From positions 1 through 11,858 of the forward strand of contig CAJMJN010000033.1 of the NCBI GenBank assembly GCA_905213875.1: a DNA stretch of 11,858 bases, read 5' to 3'. The translations under genes were made by a program, and so were the position numbers. Shown one piece after another: positions 5,468 to 10,776 of this stretch. Each line of letters starts with the position of its first letter. Within the stretch, counting starts at the first letter, position 1. The stretch comes from an uncultured Clostridium sp. GTDB taxonomy: Bacteria > Bacillota > Clostridia > TANB77 > CAG-508. Below the pieces are notes generated by a model. That model did no database searches. It was given only the letters and a program-made list of their open reading frames with translations, and had not been told where the DNA came from.

Positions 5468-5974
5468 ATGACAAAATATCTTGAAATTGGACAAATTGTA
5501 AACACTTTTGGTATTAAAGGAATGGTTAAAGTAAAACCATTTACAGATAATATAGAAAGATTTAGCAATTTAGAAAAAATATATATCAAAAACAAATCAG
5601 GACAAACTGAATATAAAATTCAAGAAGTAAAATATCACAAAAATATGGTATTAATAAAATTTGAAGGTATAGAAAATCCAGAACAAGCAGATTTACTACG
5701 AAATAGCTATTTAATAGTAGATAGAGAAACAGAAGAACCTCTAGAAGCAGGTAGATATTACATAGTAGATATGATAGGGTTAGATGTATTTACAGATGAT
5801 AACGAATACCTAGGAAAATTAGAGGATATTTATAATACTGGTAGTAACGATATATATGTTGTAAAAAATGAATTAGGAAAACAAATTCTTTTACCAGCCA
5901 TAGAAGATGTTATAAAAAACATTGATATGGATAATAAAAAAGTTATAGTTCACTTAATACCTGGGCTAGTTTAA
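5468..5974 (+). CDS. rimM: 16S rRNA processing protein RimM
   Basis: The 168-residue protein has the RimM N-terminal beta-barrel (I-G-Q-I-V-N-T-F-G-I-K-G near residues 7-18) and a C-terminal PRC-barrel (about 95-168, with Y-Y-I-V-D-M-I-G-L-x-V and L-L-P-A-I-E-D-V-I). It binds S19 in the 30S head and helps late 30S maturation. ATG at 5468 is preferred because GGAG lies nine bases upstream; the in-frame TTG at 5453 overlaps that site and abuts the khpA stop. Placement directly before trmD is the standard bacterial order. Confidence 0.96.
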   Translation: MTKYLEIGQIVNTFGIKGMVKVKPFTDNIERFSNLEKIYIKNKSGQTEYKIQEVKYHKNMVLIKFEGIENPEQADLLRNSYLIVDRETEEPLEAGRYYIVDMIGLDVFTDDNEYLGKLEDIYNTGSNDIYVVKNELGKQILLPAIEDVIKNIDMDNKKVIVHLIPGLV

Positions 5975-5993
5975 AAATAAGAAGGAGTAAAAA

Positions 5994-6680
5994 ATGAAAT
6001 TTGATGTTTTAACACTTTTTCCAGAAATGTTTAATTGTTTAAATGAAAGCATAATTGGAAGAGCAGTAGAAAAAGAACAAATAAATATTAATCTAGTTAA
6101 TATTAGAGATTTTTCTACTAATAAACATAAGAAAGTAGATGACACTCCTTATGGTGGTGGAGCTGGTATGGTAATGATGCCAGATGTCGTATATAGTGCA
6201 TATAACTCAGTAAAAACTGATAATGCAAAAGTAATATATATGTCACCACAAGGAAAAACTTTAAATCAGATAAAAGTTGAACAATTGGCTAAAGAGGATC
6301 ATCTTATTATACTTTGTGGTCATTATGAAGGAATAGATCAAAGAGTGCTTGATAAAATCGTAGATGAAGAAATATCAATAGGGGATTATGTACTAACAGG
6401 TGGAGAAATTCCAGCAATGGTACTAATTGATAGTGTAAGTAGATATGTAGAAGGAGTTTTAAAAGCTGATTCTATAAAAGAAGAAAGTTTTTCAGATGGA
6501 CTTCTAGAATATCCACAATATACAAGACCAGAGATATTTGAAGGAGAAAAAGTGCCAGAAATATTACTTTCAGGAAATCACCAAGAAATTGATAAATGGA
6601 GAAAAGAAAAATCTTTAGAAATAACTAAAAAGAAAAGACCTGATTTATTACAAAATCAAATACTAATTATAGATAATTAG
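5994..6680 (+). CDS. trmD: tRNA (guanine-N1)-methyltransferase TrmD
   Basis: This 228-residue SPOUT-class enzyme uses S-adenosylmethionine to make m1G37 beside the anticodon, preventing frameshifts. Key segments are all present: M-K-F-D-V-L-T-L-F-P-E-M-F at the start, D-D-T-P-Y-G-G-G-A-G-M at 49-59, the cofactor-binding trefoil knot segments L-C-G-H-Y-E-G-I-D-Q-R (107-117) and Y-V-L-T-G-G-E-I-P-A-M (132-142), R150 in D-S-V-S-R, and the catalytic aspartate region S-F-S-D-G-L-L-E (D168). Length is normal (usually 230-255). The start has AAGGAG seven bases upstream, and the gap after rimM is 19 bp. Confidence 0.98.
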   Translation: MKFDVLTLFPEMFNCLNESIIGRAVEKEQININLVNIRDFSTNKHKKVDDTPYGGGAGMVMMPDVVYSAYNSVKTDNAKVIYMSPQGKTLNQIKVEQLAKEDHLIILCGHYEGIDQRVLDKIVDEEISIGDYVLTGGEIPAMVLIDSVSRYVEGVLKADSIKEESFSDGLLEYPQYTRPEIFEGEKVPEILLSGNHQEIDKWRKEKSLEITKKKRPDLLQNQILIIDN

Positions 6681-6693
6681 GAAATTAATAGGT

Positions 6694-6719
6694 TAGACGT
6701 ACTTGAAAAAGTACCGCTA
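6694..6719 (+). promoter_or_regulatory. leader hairpin of rplS, L19-leader-like
   Basis: GTACTT-GAAA-AAGTAC (6699-6714) is a six-pair stem with a GNRA tetraloop. It is flanked by a two-base mismatch and a further TAG/CTA pairing (6694-6696 with 6717-6719). It lies in the 70 bp trmD-rplS gap, 32 bp before the rplS start. Low-GC Firmicutes are known to carry an autoregulatory L19 leader RNA at this position. I cannot confirm a match to that family by eye, so the identification rests on position and structure. Confidence 0.45.
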
Positions 6720-6750
6720 TAATCAATATAAAGAAAAGGAGGAAGTTTAA

Positions 6751-7242
6751 ATGGATATCATAAAATCTATTGAACACGAACAATTAAAAAATAAAATACC
6801 AGAATTAAAAGTTGGTAATACAGTAAGAGTACATGTAAGAATCAAAGAAGGAAACAAAGAAAGAATCCAAGTATTTGAAGGAATTATAATTAAAGTACAA
6901 GGTGGAGGAGTAAACAAATCTTTCACAGTTAGAAAAATATCTTATGGTGTAGGTGTTGAAAAAACATTTTTAGTACATTCACCATTAGTAGAAAAAGTAG
7001 AATTAGTAAGAGTTGGTAAAGCTAGACGTGCTAGATTATTCTACTTAAGAGATAGAGTTGGTAAAGCTGCTAAAACTAAAGAACAAGTTGGAGCTAGAAT
7101 TGAAAACAGAGAAATTACAATTAAAGAAGATTTAGTAGAAGAACCAGCAGTAGAAACTGCACCAGTAGCTGAAGAAGCTAAAGCAGAAACACCAGCTGAA
7201 GCAACTGTTGAAACAAAAACAGAAGAAACAAAAGCTGAATAA
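6751..7242 (+). CDS. rplS: 50S ribosomal protein L19 with an acidic C-terminal extension
   Basis: Residues 1-118 are ordinary L19: G-N-T-V-R-V-H-V-R-I-K-E-G near 22-34, F-E-G-I-I-I near 42-47, T-V-R-K-I-S-Y-G-V-G-V-E-K at 59-71 and V-G-K-A-R-R-A-R-L-F-Y-L-R at 88-100. L19 lies at the 30S-50S interface. Family members normally stop near 115-120 residues; this one continues to 163 with a tail (about 127-163) of Ala, Glu, Thr, Pro and Val that looks disordered and strongly acidic. GGAGGAAG seven bases upstream fixes the start. It is the last gene of the operon before a strong terminator. Confidence 0.97.
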   Translation: MDIIKSIEHEQLKNKIPELKVGNTVRVHVRIKEGNKERIQVFEGIIIKVQGGGVNKSFTVRKISYGVGVEKTFLVHSPLVEKVELVRVGKARRARLFYLRDRVGKAAKTKEQVGARIENREITIKEDLVEEPAVETAPVAEEAKAETPAEATVETKTEETKAE

Positions 7243-7261
7243 TTAAAAATATTTAATAAGT

Positions 7262-7304
7262 AAAAGACTTTATTTTATACATAGTATAAGTAAAGTCTTT
7301 TTTT
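7262..7304 (+). terminator. intrinsic terminator of the ylxM-rplS operon
   Basis: AAAGACTTTA is repeated inversely as TAAAGTCTTT with further pairing inward (TATAC/GTATA) around an ATA loop, making a stem of about 17 pairs with one bulge, followed by seven T (7298-7304). It lies 20 bp past the rplS stop codon. Confidence 0.9.
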
Positions 7305-7471
7305 GCAAGTGCTAACATGTCGACTGCTCCAATCACAATCGCACAGCTTGTTTGAATACTTACGCGACATTTTATAAAATAATATATATGGAATTTTTTA
7401 TTATAAATAATTATACATAACAAGTCAATAATTTTAGCGAACAAAAATTTTATATTTTTTCGAAAAAGGTA
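7305..7471. other. intergenic region with a GC-richer island (about 7305-7370)
   Basis: Between the operon terminator and the next promoter, about 65 bases are close to half G+C, far above the surrounding DNA. The patch contains a GTCGAC palindrome and an ATGTCG (7317-7322) / CGACAT (7365-7370) inverted pair. On the minus strand it lies in an open frame containing S-I-Q-T-S-C-A-I-V-I-G-A-V-D, but that frame has no ribosome binding site. The remainder (7371-7471) is AT-rich with nothing recognised except AGCGAACA at 7436-7443, repeated at 7513-7520. It could be a small RNA, a gene remnant or a dispersed repeat. Confidence 0.35.
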
Positions 7472-7500
7472 TTGACAAAATATAAAATCAAAGGTAAAAT
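7472..7500 (+). promoter_or_regulatory. promoter of the DUF45-like gene
   Basis: Perfect TTGACA (7472-7477), 17 bp spacer, TAAAAT (7495-7500). Transcription should start near 7507, giving a leader of about 54 bases. Confidence 0.75.
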
Positions 7501-7514
7501 GTATTTAACAAAAG

Positions 7515-7528
7515 CGAACAGCAATTCG
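7515..7528. promoter_or_regulatory. LexA-box-like dyad in the leader
   Basis: CGAAC-AGCA-ATTCG differs at one position from the Gram-positive LexA consensus CGAAC-N4-GTTCG. It lies just downstream of the predicted transcription start, a workable site for repression. The half-site AGCGAACA also occurs at 7436-7443. SOS control is a hypothesis; a single near-match can be chance. Confidence 0.35.
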
Positions 7529-7560
7529 TAAAACAATATTTTGATTAGGAGTGATATATT

Positions 7561-8082
7561 ATGAATACAACAAAAACAATTCTAAAACTAAAAACACAAG
7601 TAAATAGTGGACTTGAAAGACATCCAGTACCAATATTAGGAATAGATTATAAAGTAAAAATGACATATAAAAATGTTAAATTTATTCAAGTAGATGTAGC
7701 AGAAAAAGTAATTAATATATCATTACCAAACAAATATAAAAAAATGGCAAACAGTGAAGTGTTAGATCTAGCAATTGAAAAATTATACGAACAAGTTGCA
7801 AATACAGAAATAGAAAGAGCAATGGAAAAGACTAGAGTAATGTTAGGATTTGCACCAGAAGAATATGAAATTGTAAAAATGAGAGTAATGGGAAAATGTG
7901 AAAATAGTAAAATAATGATAGACCCTGATGTAGTTAAATATACAAGAGATTTGATTGATTATGTAGTACTACACCAATATTGCCATTTAAAATTCAAAAC
8001 ACATTCAAAAGGGTTTTATAAATTAATAGCTGAATATGAACCAGATTATAAAACATACGAAAAAATTTTAAAAGAGATTTAA
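7561..8082 (+). CDS. YgjP/DUF45-type metallopeptidase-like protein with altered active site
   Basis: The 173-residue protein resembles the YgjP-like metallopeptidase domain family (DUF45, zincin-like fold). The C-terminal core reads L-I-D-Y-V-V-L-H-Q-Y-C-H-L-K, then H-S-K-G-F-Y and E-P-D-Y-K, closely following the family pattern Y-V-x-x-H-E-L-x-H-L, H-S-x-x-F-W, P-D-Y. The three presumed metal ligands H138, H142 and H148 remain, but the catalytic glutamate is Gln139 (codon CAA, one base from GAA). The family's upstream R-W-G-S-C motif is degenerate (R108-V-M-G-K-C113). It is probably a metal-binding protein without the usual hydrolysis, or with a changed mechanism. No signal peptide, so cytoplasmic. 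AGGAGTGA seven bases upstream supports the start. Monocistronic, with its own promoter and terminator. Confidence 0.78.
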   Translation: MNTTKTILKLKTQVNSGLERHPVPILGIDYKVKMTYKNVKFIQVDVAEKVINISLPNKYKKMANSEVLDLAIEKLYEQVANTEIERAMEKTRVMLGFAPEEYEIVKMRVMGKCENSKIMIDPDVVKYTRDLIDYVVLHQYCHLKFKTHSKGFYKLIAEYEPDYKTYEKILKEI

Positions 8083-8087
8083 AATCC

Positions 8088-8148
8088 AATTAAAACAAAT
8101 GAAAAAACATAATAAATAAAAGTGGGACTTTCATTTGTTTTAATTTTT
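8088..8148 (+). terminator. terminator with a 17 bp perfect stem
   Basis: Bases 8088-8104 pair perfectly with 8129-8145 around a 24-base loop, followed by TTTTTG. It starts five bases after the stop of the DUF45-like gene. Symmetry (A-rich before, T-rich after) allows activity in both directions. Confidence 0.8.
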
Positions 8149-8190
8149 GTATCTATTTTGATTGTAAGTATGGTATTTTATAGAAATATA

Positions 8191-8199
8191 TGATATTAT
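8191..8199 (+). promoter_or_regulatory. extended -10 promoter of the tRNA gene
   Basis: TGA-TATTAT is an extended -10 element (TGn then -10) 14 bp before the mature tRNA 5' end. No convincing -35 box lies 17 bp upstream, which is tolerated with a TGn motif. Confidence 0.45.
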
Positions 8200-8213
8200 A
8201 CGTACATGAATAT

Positions 8214-8288
8214 TGGGGTATCGCCAAGTGGTAAGGCAGTGGACTCTGACTCCATCATTCCTGTGTTCGAATCACAGTACCCCAGCCA
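8214..8288 (+). tRNA. tRNA-Gln, anticodon CUG
   Basis: A complete 75-base cloverleaf. The acceptor TGGGGTA (8214-8220) pairs perfectly with TACCCCA (8278-8284), then discriminator G and encoded CCA (8286-8288). The D arm is GCC-AAGTGGTAA-GGC, the anticodon stem GTGGA/TCCAT holds the loop CTCTGAC with CUG at 34-36, and the T arm is CTGTG-TTCGAAT-CACAG. A weak U1-A72 pair and G73 are typical glutamine identity features. The anticodon reads CAG only, the rare Gln codon in this AT-rich genome, so a separate UUG-anticodon gene must read CAA. It stands alone, with no obvious terminator after it. Confidence 0.95.
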
Positions 8289-8387
8289 TGTAATGAAAAT
8301 ACGAACAAAAATATTAGTATATATGATTGTTATACTATAAATATGCTAGCGTAACTAAAATGTAACAAAAATGTAAAATAAAAAATA

Positions 8388-8416
8388 TTGCACCATAAAA
8401 GATAGTTTTATATAAT
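8388..8416 (+). promoter_or_regulatory. promoter of the SGNH surface hydrolase gene
   Basis: TTGCAC (8388-8393), 17 bp, TATAAT (8411-8416). An ATG at 8415 overlaps the -10 box and cannot be on the transcript, which helps set the true start at 8439. Two TGTAA-containing repeats (8361-8365 and 8372-8376) lie just upstream. Confidence 0.7.
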
Positions 8417-8438
8417 GTTGTTGGAGGATAAGAGTAAA

Positions 8439-10679
8439 ATGAAAAAGACAATATATAAAATTATAATTGTGCTAATGATTTCTGTAATGGTGTTAGCATA
8501 TGTATGCCCTTTAGTTTCAATGGCAAAAACTAATTATACTAATTATTTAGCTTTAGGAGATAGTATTGCATATGGATATGGTCTAACAAATAGAGATGAA
8601 GAAAGTTATTCCCAAAGATTAAGAAAAAAATATAATATAGGGGATAATAATTTTAGAAACTTAGCCATATCGGGCATGACTTGTGCGGAATTTTATAATA
8701 AAATTCAAGAAGAAAATTATACAAACACAATAAAAAAAGCAGATTTAATAACAATATCAATAGGGTCTAACGAATTATTAGGACTTGTTACGAAAACAGT
8801 CTCAGAGGTTACAGGAATTCCAGAAGATGATGCTAATTTTGTTACAAAAGTACAAAATTTATTTTTATCAGCAGGAATACTAAAGAAAATGGAATTATTA
8901 TCAACAATATATGATAAATTTACATCAGAAGAAATGAAAGTTGAAATAGATAAAGCAGTTGAAAGTTATAATACAAATTGGAAAAAGTCAGTTCAATATA
9001 TAAAAAGTATAAATCCGAATGTTCAGATTGTGGCAACAGAGTTTTATAATCCATATTATGAAATTGCATTAGGAAGTTACGATTTAGGAGGATTTGTTGA
9101 TGAAAATATACAAAAATTAAATAAAATTTTAATAGAACAAAGTAACTCTGAACAAGAATACAAAATAGCAAAAATATATGAGGCATTTAATACAACTAAT
9201 CCAAGATTAACAAATGTAAATGTTTCAATGTCTAATTTAAATGTTGATCCACACCCAAATACATTAGGACATGAAGTAATTTGTACAAAAATTATAGATG
9301 CTTTATCAACAGTAGAACAAGATAAAAAAGATATTGCAAAACTTACAATAAATGAATTGAAAACACAAAATTATACAGGACAAGAGCTTAGACCAGAAGT
9401 TGTTGTAAAAGACGGAAATACAACATTAACACAAGATAAAGATTATACAGTATCATATAGCCAAAATGTTGAAATTGGAGAAGCCAAAGTTACAATTATA
9501 GGAATAGGAAATTATAGTGGAAAAGTTATAAAGACATTTAATATAAAAAATAAAGAAGAAAAAGACATTTCTAATTTAAATATTTCAGATATTCAAGATC
9601 AAATATATTTAGGGATAAAAGTAACACCTGATGTAACCATAAAAGATGGAGATGCTGAATTAAAGAAAAATGTAGACTACGAATTGTCATATGAAAATAA
9701 TATCGACGTTGGAGAAGCAAAAATCATAATAAGAGGAGTGGGAAATTATACTTCTTCAGTGACTAAAAATTTCAAAATTGTGGCTAAAGATATAAAAAAT
9801 GTTACTGTACAAGATATAACAGATCAAGTGTATACTGGAACCGCAATAGAACCAAATGTATCTGTGATGGATGGATCTACTAAGTTAGTAGAAAATAAAG
9901 ATTATACAGTGGCATATGAAAATAATGTAGAAAAAGGAAATGCAACAATAAAATTAGCTGGAAAAGGAAATTATACAGGAAGTATTAAAAAAGAATTTAA
10001 CATAGTGCAAGAAACAGAAGATACAGCAAAAGATATAGCTACATTACCAATAGATAATATAGAAAATAAAATATATACAGGAAAATTAATAACACCGGAA
10101 TTAAGAATAAAAGATGGTGAAAACATATTAGAAAAAAATAAAGACTATACGATTAAATATATAGATAACCTAAATGTAGGAACAGCAACAGCGACAATAA
10201 AAGGTATAGGAAAATATAAAGGACAAGTAAATAAAACTTTTGAAATAGTAAAAAAAGACATAAATTATACAATGATATTGGATTTACCAAATCAAACATA
10301 TACAGGAAAAGAAATTGTACCACAAGTAACAATTGAAAGTGATGGAATTGTTCTACAAGAAGGAAAAGATTATAGTTTGAAATATATAAATAATACAAAT
10401 GTGGGAACAGCAACTATAGAAATAGAAGGCACAGGCAACTATACGAATAAGGCAACTAAAACATTTAATATAGTAGAAATATCAAAAAATAATACTGAAC
10501 AAAATAATGAAAATCAAAGTGAAAATAATGAAAATGCTAATAAGAGTAACAGCGGTTTACCAAGCAGACTTCCAAAAGCAGGAATTTCTACAATTATAAT
10601 ATCTGCACTTTTTGTAATGATAATTATATCAGTAACATTATATAAATGGTTAAAACATAATAGAGACATTAAAATTTAA
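8439..10679 (+). CDS. secreted, wall-anchored SGNH/GDSL hydrolase with five beta-rich repeats
   Basis: The start at 8439 (746 residues) has GGAGG eleven bases upstream and gives a proper signal peptide: K-K at 2-3, hydrophobic core about 5-25, cleavage likely after S-M-A near 29. The SGNH hydrolase domain (about 32-295) shows Y-L-A-L-G-D-S-I-A-Y-G (nucleophile S42), block II S-G-M-T-C, block III I-G-S-N-E (N111) and block V D-P-H-P-N-T-L-G-H (D270, H272). This predicts an esterase or lipase-like enzyme, perhaps deacetylating or deacylating glycans or lipids. Five repeats of about 72 residues follow (299-679), then an Asn/Glu/Ser-rich linker, sorting motif LPKAG (711-715), a membrane helix (about 716-735) and a basic tail K-W-L-K-H-N-R. 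It should be exported and covalently attached by a sortase. The substrate is unknown. Confidence 0.9.
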   Translation: MKKTIYKIIIVLMISVMVLAYVCPLVSMAKTNYTNYLALGDSIAYGYGLTNRDEESYSQRLRKKYNIGDNNFRNLAISGMTCAEFYNKIQEENYTNTIKKADLITISIGSNELLGLVTKTVSEVTGIPEDDANFVTKVQNLFLSAGILKKMELLSTIYDKFTSEEMKVEIDKAVESYNTNWKKSVQYIKSINPNVQIVATEFYNPYYEIALGSYDLGGFVDENIQKLNKILIEQSNSEQEYKIAKIYEAFNTTNPRLTNVNVSMSNLNVDPHPNTLGHEVICTKIIDALSTVEQDKKDIAKLTINELKTQNYTGQELRPEVVVKDGNTTLTQDKDYTVSYSQNVEIGEAKVTIIGIGNYSGKVIKTFNIKNKEEKDISNLNISDIQDQIYLGIKVTPDVTIKDGDAELKKNVDYELSYENNIDVGEAKIIIRGVGNYTSSVTKNFKIVAKDIKNVTVQDITDQVYTGTAIEPNVSVMDGSTKLVENKDYTVAYENNVEKGNATIKLAGKGNYTGSIKKEFNIVQETEDTAKDIATLPIDNIENKIYTGKLITPELRIKDGENILEKNKDYTIKYIDNLNVGTATATIKGIGKYKGQVNKTFEIVKKDINYTMILDLPNQTYTGKEIVPQVTIESDGIVLQEGKDYSLKYINNTNVGTATIEIEGTGNYTNKATKTFNIVEISKNNTEQNNENQSENNENANKSNSGLPSRLPKAGISTIIISALFVMIIISVTLYKWLKHNRDIKI
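9333..10475 (+). repeat. five tandem repeats of about 72 codons in the surface hydrolase
   Basis: Each unit carries (Y)-T-G at about position 14, P-x-V-x-(V/I)-K-D-G, K-D-Y-T-x-x-Y-x-N-N, V-G-x-A-x-x-x-I-x-G-x-G-N-Y-T-G and K-x-F-x-I at the end. This pattern is shared by beta-sandwich repeats of MBG/Ig-like type in Firmicute surface proteins. Units begin near codons for residues 299, 376, 451, 532 and 607. They diverge enough in sequence to be old rather than recent duplications. The likely role is a stalk holding the enzyme away from the wall, or carbohydrate or protein binding. Confidence 0.8.
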
Positions 10680-10687
10680 AGGTAAGT

Positions 10688-10727
10688 AAAAAGCAGTCGT
10701 AAAATTTAATTTTTACAATTGCTTTTT
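10688..10727 (+). terminator. terminator after the surface hydrolase gene
   Basis: AAAAAGCA...GTAAAA pairs with TTTTAC...TGCTTTTT, interrupted by a 3x3 mismatch, around a TTTAAT loop, ending in a T run. It begins eight bases after the stop codon. Confidence 0.72.
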
Positions 10728-10747
10728 ATTTTATATACTGATATAAT
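10719..10747 (+). promoter_or_regulatory. promoter of the prepilin-like gene, overlapping the preceding terminator
   Basis: TTGCTT (10719-10724), 17 bp, then TGA-TATAAT (TATAAT at 10742-10747), an extended -10 match. The -35 box is inside the right arm of the upstream terminator hairpin. The leader would be about 20 bases. Confidence 0.62.
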
Positions 10748-10776
10748 ATGGACAATAAGGGAAGCGGAGGAAACAA

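Noticed and set aside
7253..7444. Minus-strand 63-codon frame through the GC-rich island
   Set aside because: It begins at a TTG without any ribosome binding site and covers the operon terminator. It is kept only as a note on the island.
8289..8438. DGR template repeat or small RNA after the tRNA
   Set aside because: Only AT-rich sequence with short TGTAA repeats and a weak AGTATA/TATACT stem; nothing resembling a copy of the prepilin-like gene is seen.
8415..8438. Upstream ATG of the SGNH hydrolase
   Set aside because: It overlaps the -10 box of the predicted promoter and would add a charged stretch ahead of the signal peptide.
9333..10475. CRISPR or recent DNA tandem array
   Set aside because: The repetition is at protein level with about 220 bp units and strongly diverged bases, so it is a set of protein domains.
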